Shown: positions 32,347 through 41,778, counted from the first letter of the stretch. The stretch is DNA of 64,000 nt from Devosia algicola (GCF_028816455.1 NZ_CP118246.1:1302001-1366000), one strand, 5' to 3'. Numbers and translations are program-made. The notes: a model not told the origin generated them from the letters alone.

Positions 32347-32375
32347 AAATAGTAGGATCGACGTCGCGAAGTCAA
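32347..32375 (-). promoter_or_regulatory. sigma-70-type promoter of the ilv leader
   Basis: CTTGACT (-35 at 32370-32375) and CTATTT (-10 at 32347-32352) spaced by 17 bp, close to the alphaproteobacterial housekeeping consensus. Transcription would start near 32340, about 23 nt before the leader start codon. Confidence 0.7.
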
Positions 32376-32418
32376 GCGACAATCTGACGCTACGCCGGTG
32401 CCGCTAGTCCCAAATAAC

Positions 32419-32440
32419 AAAAAAGGCCCCTTCCGGGGCC
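32419..32440 (-). terminator. terminator after cspA
   Basis: GGCCCC-TTCC-GGGGCC stem (identical on both strands), followed by TTTTTT on the minus strand; 30 bp past the cspA stop. Confidence 0.9.
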
Positions 32441-32469
32441 TCTCTCGTCATCGCGCAAGCGCGAAATTC

Positions 32470-32685
32470 TTAGCTGAGCAGGGTCAGGTTCGTTGCCGAA
32501 ACCTTGCCGTCACGGCCGGTTTCGAGTTCGTACGACACCTTGTCGCCTTCATACAGGCCCTGCAGGCCCGAACGCTGAACAGCGGAGATGTGCACGAATG
32601 CGTCCTTTTCGCCATTTTCTGGCGAAATGAAGCCGAAGCCCTTGGTGGTATTAAAGAATTTCACGGTACCATTGATGCTGGCCAT
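32470..32685 (-). CDS. cspA: cold-shock protein (CspA family)
   Basis: 71 residues, one cold-shock domain. RNP1 is KGFGFISPE and RNP2 is DAFVHISAV; it binds single-stranded RNA/DNA as a chaperone. Start ATG at 32685, preceded by AGGA. A TATAAT promoter about 160 bp upstream implies a long 5' leader, as in cold-regulated csp mRNAs. Gene symbol is by family; several paralogues usually exist. Confidence 0.93.
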   Translation of the reverse strand: MASINGTVKFFNTTKGFGFISPENGEKDAFVHISAVQRSGLQGLYEGDKVSYELETGRDGKVSATNLTLLS

Positions 32686-32843
32686 TAAAGTAGTCCTCTT
32701 AACGAGTGGTCGCCGCATTGTGCGGCTAAGGGTTGAAAACCGGACGGTAATCCGGGCCTAACGATTCACAGATCAGGAGGTAGCCAAGCTTTCCGGCGAG
32801 CCGGTCGATCAGATAGCGCAAGACAAGTGTAAACGTGTAGCCG

Positions 32844-32874
32844 ATTATATGGCCGTTTCCGACTCAAATTTCAA
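32844..32874 (-). promoter_or_regulatory. candidate cspA promoter
   Basis: TATAAT (32844-32849) and TTGAAA (32869-32874) with a 19-bp spacer, a little long. It would give a leader of about 150 nt before the cspA start. The leader contains a small hairpin near 32712-32725. Confidence 0.45.
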
Positions 32875-32892
32875 GACAAATTACCGCACTTG

Positions 32893-32932
32893 AAAAAACA
32901 TCCGATCCCGGGGCGCGCCCGGAACCGGATGT
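32893..32932 (-). terminator. terminator after the glycine-zipper lipoprotein gene
   Basis: ACATCCG/CGGATGT outer stem with a GC-rich CCCGGG inner part and TTTTTT on the minus-strand 3' side; 48 bp past the stop. Confidence 0.85.
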
Positions 32933-32979
32933 CAAAACGCCTTTCGGCGACTGGTCATGAGTTCTCACGACCGTTTAGT

Positions 32980-33252
32980 TTAGCCGCGTGGGCAGGCATC
33001 AACGTAGCGCGTGCCATTGCGGCGCTCGTAAACGCAACGATTGTTGGACCCTTCAACGCGGCCAATCATATTGCCCGCAGCAGCGCCGACCACGCCACCA
33101 ACGCCAGCACCAACGACCGTGCCAAGCACTGAACCAGTGGTAGCAGCGCCAATGACAGCGCCCGCTCCAGCGCCAACAGCGGCGCCTTTTTCAGTTGCGG
33201 TACAAGCCGCCAGCGACAAAACGGCAGCAGCGATAATCAAAAATTTATGCAT
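32980..33252 (-). CDS. small glycine-zipper lipoprotein
   Basis: 90 residues from ATG 33252. Lipoprotein signal peptide with lipobox LAAC (Cys at about 17), then two glycine-zipper helices (GAAVGAGAGAVIGAA and VVGAGVGGVVGAAAG) and a short tail CVYERRNGTRYVDACP with two cysteines. Such zippers insert in or pack against the outer membrane (SlyB/YMGG type). Function unknown. Monocistronic. Confidence 0.8.
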   Translation of the reverse strand: MHKFLIIAAAVLSLAACTATEKGAAVGAGAGAVIGAATTGSVLGTVVGAGVGGVVGAAAGNMIGRVEGSNNRCVYERRNGTRYVDACPRG

Positions 33253-33341
33253 CTTTCCCTCCAAAAGGCCAATGTCTAGTAAATGCAGGAACTTGCCCTA
33301 GGTTCCAGTGCAATTCTAACCAAATTTTAATTTTTGTATAT

Positions 33342-33710
33342 TCATTCCGTAGCTTGCGCCGTGATTCCGCCCAAAATCACCATCAACCAGCCCGCAATCA
33401 TTCCGATTCCACCGACCGGGGCGGCCACTGGCAGTGGCGAGGCCCCAAGCCATTGTCGCAATGCCAGATCGCCAACAAAAATCAACGTTCCGAAGCCCAG
33501 TAACAAGGCAGCGCCTGCATATAATCGACCGCGAACGCCATGCAGCCCCAATGCCAGCAATGCTGGTCCGTGTGCCAGGCAGATAGAGGCAATAGCGCCA
33601 AGATTGCGCGCATCGCCACTATGGGACGCGCCCGCCGCGCTCATCACGCCGATAGCACCAAACACGCCCCCACTGACCACCACCAGACGGGCAAATTTTG
33701 ATCGACTCAT
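33342..33710 (-). CDS. DUF423-family membrane protein
   Basis: 122 residues with four hydrophobic helices. GGVFGAIGVMSAAGASH near the N-terminus and APVGGIGMIAGWLMV at the end are the DUF423 (YgdD) pattern. Function unknown. Divergent from the MATE gene, 105 bp away. Confidence 0.8.
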   Translation of the reverse strand: MSRSKFARLVVVSGGVFGAIGVMSAAGASHSGDARNLGAIASICLAHGPALLALGLHGVRGRLYAGAALLLGFGTLIFVGDLALRQWLGASPLPVAAPVGGIGMIAGWLMVILGGITAQATE

Positions 33711-33815
33711 TATTACTCTCCCTGCCCTGCCTGCCTACGACACCACGCCACATACGGAAAGGCTTCCCGGCCTCTGACGCTTTTGATAGGGGTGTGTGGC
33801 GAGTAGGAAACTGAC

Positions 33816-35232
33816 ATGGATAAAAAGATAACGGCGGCGCCCGGCGCAGCCGCAATAGCCGCTGGCAAGCGTGCCAGCTGGCTAAAGGAGTTGCGTGAGA
33901 CCTTTACCCTGGCATGGCCGTTGGTGATTGCCCAGGTTGCCCAGAACGCCCTGATTACTACCGACGTGATCATGATGGGCTGGCTGGGGCCCAAGCAATT
34001 GGCCGCCGGCACGCTGGCCTCGACCTTCATCATGCCGTTTCTGGTTGGCGCCGTCGGCGTAATCAGTGCCATCGCGCCCCTGGTTGCCCAGGCGCGCGGC
34101 GCTCGTAATATTCGGGCCGTCCGACGCATCGTTCGTCAGGGATTTTGGGCCGTGATCATTTTGAGTGCGGTGCTGATTCCGCTCATCCTTCAGGTAAAAC
34201 CAATTTTCCTGTTTTTGGGACAAAATCCCGAAACCACAATGCTGGCTGAGCAATATATTCAGATCGGCGTCGCCATGTTTGTGCCGGGACTGGCGGTCAT
34301 CGTCTTGCGCTCGATGCTATCGGCGTTCAACACCACGCGCATCATTCTGGTGCTCACGCTGGCCGCCGTCGTGGTCAACGCCATTGGCGACTATTTGCTG
34401 ATGTTCGGCGTTTTTGGCCTGCCGCGACTGGGACTACGCGGCGCCGCGATCGCCACCGTTATCACCAATCTGTTCATGTTCGCGGTATTCTTGACCTACG
34501 TGCTCAATCACAAGCGCTTCCGACGCTTCCATATTCTGTGGAATTTTTGGAAGCCGGACTGGCACCATCTGGCCCAGATTTTCCGCATTGGCACCCCAAT
34601 CGGCATGACAGTTCTGGCCGAAGTTGGCTTGTTTACCGCCGCGGCCCTGCTGATGGGGTTGATCGGCACCAACGAAATTGCTGCCCACGCCATCGCTATG
34701 CAATCGGCCTCGATGGCATTCATGGTGCCCCTTGGCCTTGGCGTTGCCTGCACCGTTCGTGTCGGATACGCCTATGGGCGTGGCGACGATGAAGGGGTTC
34801 GCAAAGCCGGCTGGACCGCGCTGGGCTTGAGCACCGCCTTCATGACGGTGAGCTGCATCACCTTCATTCTGGGCGCCCCATTGATCGTCACCATATTCCT
34901 TGATCCCGATCGCGCTGCCAACACTGACGCCTTGCGCCTGGGTGCAAGTTATCTGGTCGTGGCCGGGTTGTTCCAGCTGGTCGACGGGGCCCAAGTTGTC
35001 GCGGCCCACGCACTGCGCGGCCTGAGCGACACCAAGGTGCCGATGCTTGTTGCCATCGTCAGTTATTGGTTCATTGGCCTGCCCATTGCCTATGTCATGG
35101 GATTTACTTTCAATTTGCAGGGCGTCGGGATGCTGGTTGGGACTGGCCGCAGGTCTGGCGTTTGCGGCAATTGTTCTGGTCATCAGATTCGCCATGCGCG
35201 AGCGACTGGGCTTGCTTCGACGGACTCTATGA
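33816..35232 (+). CDS. MATE-family multidrug exporter (frameshift near C-terminus)
   Basis: About 472 residues when corrected, twelve membrane helices in two bundles. NorM-like features: ETFTLAWPLVIAQVAQNAL in helix 1, DVIMMGWLG, and VPLGLGVACTVRVGYAYGRG at the start of the second half. Expels cations or drugs with Na+ or H+. The last helix appears in another frame (GLAAGLAFAAIVLVIRFAMR); the break lies between 35128 and 35142, either GATCTGG read as GATGCTGG or one G too many in GGGACTGG. The corrected stop at 35230-35232 overlaps the convergent miaA by six bases. Confidence 0.88.
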
Positions 35233-36117
35233 CGACAGCGGATCGAACCGGGGCCAGTCCCCCATTCGGTTGCGGAACCATGTCCGCTGCCGCTTGGCAT
35301 ACTGGTGGGTTGCCGTGATCGCCTGACTGATCGCGTCTTCCGAGGACAATGATCGGTTAAGCCAGGCCGAAATTTCAGGCACGCCGATGGCCTTCATCGC
35401 GGGTAGGTGGGGGTCGGGCGATTGCGCCAGCAACGCTTCGACTTCCTCAACTGCCCCGCTCTCGAACATTTTTTCGAACCGTCGAGCGATGCGGTCCCGC
35501 AACACGTCCCGTTCCACCTCCAGCACAATGCGTTCAACATCAACCCCGTCAAGCAGACCGACCTGCGGCGCATCCTGAAAACTCGACAGCGTCCGTCCGG
35601 TCACCCGCTGCACCGCCAGCGCTCGGATCAGTCTTTGTGGATCGACCACCCTCAGCCGCGATGCCGAAACCGGATCCACCGCCATGAGTGCCGCTCGCCG
35701 CCCATCAGCATCCAGCGCTTGAATCTCTTGTTGAACTTCAAGCGCCACGGCCGCCGGTATTTCGGGAATAGCCGCGAATCCATTTATCAGCGCATCGAAA
35801 TAAAGCCCTGTTCCACCTACGAAAATTAGCGTTCGTCCCTTGTCGCCCTCCATAACGCCGCGAACATCGTCAAGCCACCGGCCGGTAGAATAGCGCGTTG
35901 TTGCGGGCACAGTGCCATAAAGCCGGTGCGGCACGACCCGCATGTCCAGCGCCGTTGGCCGCGCCGTAACGATGCTGAGGGTGTCATAAATTTGCATGGC
36001 ATCGGTATTGACGATGACGCCATCGCGTCGTTGAGCCATCGACAATGCCAGAGCCGACTTGCCGCTGGCAGTCGGACCCGCTATCAGAACCACGCGCCCG
36101 GCGCCATCGTCCGTCAT
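35227..36117 (-). CDS. miaA: tRNA dimethylallyltransferase
   Basis: About 296 residues. Adds dimethylallyl to A37 of tRNAs reading UNN codons. P-loop AGPTASGKS, then NTDAMQIYDTLSIVTARPT (substrate loop), GGTGLYFDALINGF, and C-terminal TRQYAKRQ-type motif HQYAKRQRTWFRN. Start ATG at 36117 puts it 27 bp from the divergent serB start. A longer reading upstream is the antisense of serB. Confidence 0.95.
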   Translation of the reverse strand: MTDDGAGRVVLIAGPTASGKSALALSMAQRRDGVIVNTDAMQIYDTLSIVTARPTALDMRVVPHRLYGTVPATTRYSTGRWLDDVRGVMEGDKGRTLIFVGGTGLYFDALINGFAAIPEIPAAVALEVQQEIQALDADGRRAALMAVDPVSASRLRVVDPQRLIRALAVQRVTGRTLSSFQDAPQVGLLDGVDVERIVLEVERDVLRDRIARRFEKMFESGAVEEVEALLAQSPDPHLPAMKAIGVPEISAWLNRSLSSEDAISQAITATHQYAKRQRTWFRNRMGDWPRFDPLSS

Positions 36118-36144
36118 TTGAACATCTCCCCACAAGGCCCTTCC

Positions 36145-37017
36145 ATGCCGGTTCTTTGCCTTATTGCCAACCCGATCAATTCCGAACTCAGCGTCGCCCT
36201 GGCGGCCAGGGTCCATAAAGCCGTCGGTGGGGAGTTGAACTGGCTCAATCATGCCATTGCCTGCGAGATCATCGCGCCGAAGTCAACCGAGGCGCTGGCC
36301 GAGGCCCGCGACATTATTGCAGATGCCGCGGTCGATGTCGCACTCGTACCAACCCAGGACCGACGAAAATCGCTGCTTATTGCTGACATGGATTCCACCA
36401 TGATCAATCAGGAATGCATTGATGAACTCGCCGATGCCCTCGGCCTGAAGCAACAGGTCGCCGATATTACCGACCGCGCCATGCGGGGCGAATTGGACTT
36501 TGGCGCGGCGCTCGACACCCGTGTTGCCCTGCTCAAGGGATTGGAGCGCCAGGTCATCGAAGAGGTGCGTCGTGAAAATATCACCCTGGCGCCCGGGGGG
36601 CGCGTGCTGGTCCAGACCATGAAGGCCTATGGCGCCTATACCTCGCTGGTTTCGGGGGGCTTCACCTTATTCGCCGACTATTTTGCCAAACGCATTGGCT
36701 TTGACGAAGCTATTGCCAACGTCCTTGAGTTTGATGGCACCCGCCTGACCGGCACGGTCTCCAAGCCAATTGTCGACAAGGAAACCAAACGTGCCCGCCT
36801 GCACACGCTGGCCGAGGAGCATCGGCTCTCGATCGAGCAGACCCTGGCAGTCGGTGACGGCGCCAATGATTTGCCAATGTTGCAAACAGCTGGCATGGGC
36901 GTGGCGCTTCATGCCAAGCCAAAGGTTGCCGAACAGGCACCCTACCGCATCGACCATGGCGATCTGACAGCCCTGCTCTATTTGCAGGGTTATGCCGACG
37001 AGGACCTGGTGCGATGA
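36145..37017 (+). CDS. serB: phosphoserine phosphatase
   Basis: 290 residues. HAD-family enzyme for the last step of serine synthesis. Motif I DMDSTMINQECIDELA (nucleophile and acid aspartates), motif II SGGFTLF, motif III lysine and GDGANDLPML. An N-terminal regulatory segment of about 80 residues is present. Start ATG 36145; the preceding AAGG is weak. Its stop overlaps the next gene as ATGA, so the GNAT gene downstream is translated with it. Confidence 0.95.
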   Translation: MPVLCLIANPINSELSVALAARVHKAVGGELNWLNHAIACEIIAPKSTEALAEARDIIADAAVDVALVPTQDRRKSLLIADMDSTMINQECIDELADALGLKQQVADITDRAMRGELDFGAALDTRVALLKGLERQVIEEVRRENITLAPGGRVLVQTMKAYGAYTSLVSGGFTLFADYFAKRIGFDEAIANVLEFDGTRLTGTVSKPIVDKETKRARLHTLAEEHRLSIEQTLAVGDGANDLPMLQTAGMGVALHAKPKVAEQAPYRIDHGDLTALLYLQGYADEDLVR

Positions 37018-37556
37018 TTATCGAAACCGAACGGCTGATATTGCGACCGTGGCGACATGAAGATCGCGACGCCTTCGCCGCCATTGTCGGTGATCCCCAT
37101 GTCATGCGGTTTTATCCCAATACCCGCACGCGCGCCCAGGCTGACGCCTGGATGGACAAGATGATCACTTCACTTGCCAACAAGACCGGTCAATTCCTCG
37201 CCGCCGAACGAAAAAGCGATGCTGCATTACTCGGCTTATTGGGCACCGCCAATATCGAGTTTGATTTACCCACCGCGCCGCGCGTCGAAATTGGTTGGGT
37301 ACTGGGTAAAAATTACTGGGGTCACGGCTATGCGCCCGAAGGCGCCGCCGCTGTACTGGCTGATGCTTTCGAACGGCGCCGCCTGCCCGAAATTGTCGCC
37401 TTCACCGCCCGCATCAATCTGCCCAGCCAGCGCGTGATGAGCAAGATCGGCATGACGCAAGACCCCGCAGCGGATTTCGAACACCCGCGAATTCCGGTCG
37501 GTCATCGCCTGCGCGCCCATGTCTTATATCGGCTCGCCAATCCACATCGGCGTTAA
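37014..37556 (+). CDS. GNAT acetyltransferase (RimJ/RimL-like)
   Basis: 180 residues. ETERLILRPWRHEDRDAF at the start and NYWGHGYAPEGAAAVLADAF (acetyl-CoA loop) followed by NLPSQRVMSKIGM are the Acetyltransf_3 signature. Acts on the N-terminus of a protein or a small amine; target unknown. ATGA overlap with serB indicates coupling. It converges on DUF2065 with a 4-bp overlap. Confidence 0.85.
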   Translation: MIIETERLILRPWRHEDRDAFAAIVGDPHVMRFYPNTRTRAQADAWMDKMITSLANKTGQFLAAERKSDAALLGLLGTANIEFDLPTAPRVEIGWVLGKNYWGHGYAPEGAAAVLADAFERRRLPEIVAFTARINLPSQRVMSKIGMTQDPAADFEHPRIPVGHRLRAHVLYRLANPHRR

Positions 37557-37744
37557 GGCAGCGCCCGAACTACCCAGAGCAACACCAGGCCAAGAGCGGC
37601 CGCCGACAGCGCCACCAGACGCAATTGGGGCACTGGCAAGGCCAAAAGGCCTGCCAATGCCCGCTTCATTTGTTCGGGAAAGGCTGCATAAAGCAGCCCT
37701 TCCAATGTGATCGCCAGCGCAAGCGCGGCGAACAGATCATTCAT
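37553..37744 (-). CDS. DUF2065 small membrane protein
   Basis: 63 residues, two membrane helices, with LALAITLEGLLYAAFPEQMKR, which is the DUF2065 (YjeT) pattern. The start overlaps the hflC stop as ATGA. YjeT-like genes follow hflKC widely, so a role with the FtsH-HflKC complex is plausible but unproved. Confidence 0.85.
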   Translation of the reverse strand: MNDLFAALALAITLEGLLYAAFPEQMKRALAGLLALPVPQLRLVALSAAALGLVLLWVVRALP

Positions 37745-38791
37745 TGCGCCGGAACGGCAGCCGGCTCAGCAGCCGGCGCGACCGGTGTCGGAGTCGCCTC
37801 CGGCGCGGTTACGGCGGGTGCACTCTCGGCAGGTGCAGCAGGTGCACTGTCGGCAGCTTCGTCAGACGCAACTGCACTAGCGGCATCGTCATTGGCGGCT
37901 TGAGCCGGGGTCGAAATCGGCAACGAACCGTCAGAACCGAAATAGCGGAAAAATTCGCTATCAGGTGACAGAACCATGCTGGTGCCCGTGCCGGTCAAGG
38001 CGGTGCGATAAGCTTCCATAGAACGATAGAATTCGAAGAATTCCTCGTCCTTGCCATAGGCCGCAGCAAAGATCTTGTTGGTTTCGGCATCGCCCTCACC
38101 GCGAAGTACTTCGCTGTCGCGCGTTGCTGCCGCCACAATCTCGACCGACTGACGATCTGCAATCGCGCGAAGGCTTTGCGCCTGTTCCTGACCACGAGCA
38201 CGCAAGAGTGCCGCCTCCGCCAGACGTTCTGCCTTCATTCGATCAAAGGTCTGTGCCGACACCTGCTGGGTCAAATCGGTGCGCAGCACTCGCACATCAA
38301 CAATGTCGATGCCGAGTCTCCGCCATGTCCGGACGGATCAGGTTTCGCGCCTCGATCATCATCTGCGGACGCTGTTCAGAAAGCGCCGCATTGAATTCGC
38401 GAAGACCATAGACCTGACGCAGGGCAGCATCGAAACGCGTGCCAATACGCTGTTCAGCAATCCGCAATTCGCCTAGTGCCTTTTCGCGGAATAGGCGCGC
38501 ATCGGTGATTCTGTAGGTCAGGAAAGCATCTACCTCGTAGAACTTACCACCCGACACCTGCAACGTCATGTTGGCGATGTCATAACGCAACAATCGCTTG
38601 TCGACCATTTGCACCGTATCGATAATCGAAGTCGGGATTTTGAAGTAAATTCCCGGCTCGGACTTCACATCGGTAATTTGGCCAAAGCGCATGATAATGG
38701 CCTGTTGACGCGCACTGACGATAAAGATCGAGGAAAAGAACACATAAATGGCGGCCAGAACGACGACACCGGCAATAACGAGACGGTTCAT
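37741..38791 (-). CDS. hflC: HflC, SPFH-domain regulator of FtsH (frameshift)
   Basis: About 349 residues corrected. One N-terminal membrane helix (RLVIAGVVVLAAIYVFFSS), then the SPFH domain. Forms a ring with HflK around FtsH protease. The frame breaks at 38314-38320: coding GAGACTC should be GAGCTC, giving MAELGIDIVDVRVLRTDL. The C-terminal 60 residues are a Pro/Ala-rich tail (STPAQAANDDAAS ...) longer than in E. coli. Starts two bases after the hflK stop. Confidence 0.92.
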
Positions 38792-38793
38792 GC

Positions 38794-39930
38794 TCAATTC
38801 CCCCCACTTGCTGGAGTATCGCCAGTAGTGTTGGCGCTATTGTTCCTCACACTATTGTTCCTCAGTTCGGGTAGCGGCAGATACGGCACGACGCCGGGCC
38901 CACCCTGACCATTCTCGATGATGGTCTTTTCCGAACCGGCCAATACCTGCTCCATGGTTTCAAGGAACAAGCGCTTGCGCGTCACGTCAGGCGCATTGAC
39001 ATATTCCTCATAGATCGAGTCAAAGCGATCCGCCTGACCCGTTGCTTCCTGCACCACCCGGTTCTTGTAGGCAGCGGCGTCTTCACGCATCTGCGCGGCT
39101 TTACCGCGTGCCCCACCCAACAGGGTATTTGCGTAGGATCGCGCTTCTTCCTGGAAACGATCTTCGTCCTGTTCGGCACGCTGGACTTCGTCAAACGCGT
39201 CCGCCACCTCGGTAGGCGGCGCCACATTCTCGATGGCAATCTGGCTTATACGAACGCCCATGCCGTAACTGTCGAGAATTGTCTGGGTAATTTGCTGCAC
39301 TTCTATGGCGATACCGGCACGGTCGTCCCGGAAAATGTCCTGCGCCGGACGCCGACCAACCACTTCGCGCATGGCGCTTTCGGCGGCGTTGGTCACCATG
39401 TCTTCAGGGTCGCGCACATTGAACAAATATTCGGTCGGGTTGGATACCGCCCAGAGTACCGAAAAGCTCAGATCAACGATGTTCTGGTCACCAGAGAGCA
39501 TCAATCCCTCATCATTGGACTGACGTCCACCGGTTGAGGTGCTGCCGATTGTCGTCTGGTTTTCCGTAATATTGACTCGTTCAACCGTCTCTATGGGCCA
39601 GAGCAGGAAATGCAGGCCCGGATTGGACAGTTCTTCCTTGGGCTTGCCGAACCGAAGTTCGACGCCAACTTCTTGCGGATTGATGGTGTAAACCGAATTC
39701 AGTCCCCAGAATGCGACTAGCGCTAAAATACCGCCGACGATAGCCCAGCGACCACCGGGAAGCCCGCCTGGAACGCCACCTTGGAACCTGTCGCGACCGC
39801 GATTGAGAATATCTTCCAAACTCGGGGTGTTGCCACCGCCCGGTTTGCGCGGACCACCACCACCAGGTGGCTGTCCCCAGGGGCCGCCATTGTTGCGGCC
39901 ACCCCCGCCTCCATTATTCTCCCACGGCAT
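38794..39930 (-). CDS. hflK: HflK, SPFH-domain regulator of FtsH
   Basis: 378 residues. A Gly/Asn/Pro-rich N-terminal tail (about 40 residues) precedes the membrane helix RWAIVGGILALVAFWGLNS and the SPFH domain (TINPQEVGVELRFGK, NVAPPTEVADAFDEVQRAEQD). Works with HflC to limit FtsH access to membrane proteins. First gene of the hflK-hflC-DUF2065 operon. 61 bp from folA, which reads the same way. Confidence 0.95.
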   Translation of the reverse strand: MPWENNGGGGGRNNGGPWGQPPGGGGPRKPGGGNTPSLEDILNRGRDRFQGGVPGGLPGGRWAIVGGILALVAFWGLNSVYTINPQEVGVELRFGKPKEELSNPGLHFLLWPIETVERVNITENQTTIGSTSTGGRQSNDEGLMLSGDQNIVDLSFSVLWAVSNPTEYLFNVRDPEDMVTNAAESAMREVVGRRPAQDIFRDDRAGIAIEVQQITQTILDSYGMGVRISQIAIENVAPPTEVADAFDEVQRAEQDEDRFQEEARSYANTLLGGARGKAAQMREDAAAYKNRVVQEATGQADRFDSIYEEYVNAPDVTRKRLFLETMEQVLAGSEKTIIENGQGGPGVVPYLPLPELRNNSVRNNSANTTGDTPASGGN

Positions 39931-39991
39931 CGCGTCCCTTTCAGTCTTTCAAAAACATTGTTGCCCTATATAGGCAAGCAAGTGGCCGCTA

Positions 39992-40510
39992 TCAATGCGT
40001 AGCAGGCTTTCGTCGCTCATAGACTTTGACGCGATAGACCGCGTCATCCTTGTCCGACGGCACAATTTCGGGCACATCCACCACCGCCCAGTCGGTTGCA
40101 TCAATGTGTGGAAACAGCACATCGCCTACCGGATGCAAGTCAACATGGCTGATATACAGTCTATCCGCCTGTTCCATGGCCTGCGCATAGATTTCGCCGC
40201 CGCCGATAATCATGACTTCGTCAGCACCATCCGCCGCCGCAATTGTTTTGGCGTGCTCAATCGCCGCAGTCAGATTATTAATCACAATGACGCCATCGGG
40301 CTGATAGCCCGCCTGTCGTGTCACGACAATATTGACCCGGCCGGGCAGTGGCTTGCCGACCGTTTCAAACTGCTTGCGACCCATGATGATCGGCTTGCCC
40401 AGCGTCGTCCGCTTGAAATAGGCAAAATCGGACGGAACATGCCAAGGCATGGCCTGGTCAGCCCCGATCACGCCATTTGCCGCTACCGCCGCGATTAGCG
40501 AGATTTTCAC
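39992..40510 (-). CDS. folA: dihydrofolate reductase
   Basis: 172 residues. Reduces dihydrofolate with NADPH. SLIAAVAANGVIGADQAMPW, the substrate aspartate in HVPSDFAYFK, IIMGRKQFETVG and IGGGEIYAQAM are all typical. I chose the GTG at 40510, preceded by GGGGA; it overlaps the upstream GNAT stop as GTGA. Third gene of the thyA-GNAT-folA operon. Confidence 0.95.
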   Translation of the reverse strand: MKISLIAAVAANGVIGADQAMPWHVPSDFAYFKRTTLGKPIIMGRKQFETVGKPLPGRVNIVVTRQAGYQPDGVIVINNLTAAIEHAKTIAAADGADEVMIIGGGEIYAQAMEQADRLYISHVDLHPVGDVLFPHIDATDWAVVDVPEIVPSDKDDAVYRVKVYERRKPATH

Positions 40511-40983
40511 AAATTCCCCAACGCGGTCAGCGCCGCTCCATCCAGTCGACATTGATGCCACCCGGCGCGCAACCGCGCACCCTGGGCTAGGTAAAAGTCA
40601 ATCGAGGGTTGGTTCCATTCCAGTACCGACCATTCAAGACGCCCCAGATTTTCGGCCGCGCACCGCTGCGCCAGATCAGTCAGAAGCGCCTTGCCAATCC
40701 CGCGCCCGCGCTGACCCGGATCGACATAAAGATCTTCCAGCCAGATGCCGCACCGCCCCTGGAATGTGGAATAGGTATAATACCAAAGCGAAAAACCCAC
40801 CGGCGCGCCATCCCATTCCGCGATCCGGCAAAACACTTTTGGCGTGTCGCCAAACAGGTCCCGCGTCACATCGGCCTCGGAAATCTCAACCTCATGGCCG
40901 AGTTTTTCGTACGCCGCCAGTTCACGCACAAATCGTACGATCAGGCCGGCATCGGCGTTGCTGCTGTCACGAATATTCAGCAT
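40507..40983 (-). CDS. GNAT acetyltransferase between thyA and folA
   Basis: 158 residues. GNAT fold like diamine (spermidine/spermine-type) acetyltransferases: VRFVRELAAYEKLGHEV, GIWLEDLYVDPGQRGRGIGKALL and SIDFYLAQGAR. The A of its ATG is the last base of the thyA stop codon, and its own stop overlaps folA, so all three are translated together. Substrate unknown; position is no proof of a folate role. Confidence 0.85.
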   Translation of the reverse strand: MLNIRDSSNADAGLIVRFVRELAAYEKLGHEVEISEADVTRDLFGDTPKVFCRIAEWDGAPVGFSLWYYTYSTFQGRCGIWLEDLYVDPGQRGRGIGKALLTDLAQRCAAENLGRLEWSVLEWNQPSIDFYLAQGARLRAGWHQCRLDGAALTALGNL

Positions 40984-41778
40984 CAAACCGCCACCGGCGC
41001 CTTGATATGCGCGTCCGGCTCATAGCCCTCAATGGAAATACTCTCATAGGTGAAATCCTCGAGCCGCCTGATTGCTGGATCGAGCGACAGTGTCGGCAAG
41101 GATTTGGGCGTACGGGTCAGTTGCAATTGCGCCTGCTCAAAATGGTTGGAATAAAGATGAACATCACCAAAGGTATGAACAAAATCGCCCACCCGATAGC
41201 CCGTGACCTGCGCCACCATATGGGTCAATAGCGCATAAGAGGCAATATTGAACGGTACGCCCAAAAACACATCGGCAGACCGCTGATAGAGCTGGCAGCT
41301 CAATTTGCCGTCGGCAACATGAAACTGGAACAGGCAGTGGCACGGTGGCAACGCCATCTCGTCCACTTCAGCAGGGTTCCATGCCGACACGATATGCCGA
41401 CGTGACTCCGGCTTGCTCGTAAGAGACTGGATCAAATTGGCGATCTGATCGATTCCCCTGCCGTCTGGCGTTGGCCAACTCCGCCATTGCGAGCCGTAAA
41501 CGGGACCGAGATCGCCATTGTCATCGGCCCACTCGTCCCAGATTTTGACCCCATGCTCCTGTAACCAGCGCACATTGGTGTCGCCGCGCAAAAACCACAG
41601 CAGGCTCATAGATGATGGATTTGAGATGCAGTTTCTTGGTGGTCACCAGCGGAAACCCGGCTCCCAGATCAAACCGCATCTGATAACCAAACAACGACCG
41701 CGTCCCTGTTCCGGTCCGATCGGCCTTGTCCGTGCCGCGTTCAATAATGTCGCTCAATAGCGTGAGATATTGCTGCAT
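40983..41778 (-). CDS. thyA: thymidylate synthase (frameshift)
   Basis: 264 residues corrected, the same as E. coli ThyA. Makes dTMP from dUMP with methylenetetrahydrofolate. Visible: [27 protein letters not shown], catalytic cysteine in [10 protein letters not shown], and the dUMP-binding [12 protein letters not shown]. The frame breaks at 41602-41607: coding GAGCCTGCTG should be GAGCTGCTG, giving [15 protein letters not shown]. As an essential gene the break is not credible as a real lesion unless thymidine is supplied. Heads the operon with GNAT and folA. Confidence 0.95.

Noticed and set aside
32890..33132. Rightward ORF opposite the lipoprotein gene
   Set aside because: It starts inside a terminator hairpin and is antisense to a real gene.
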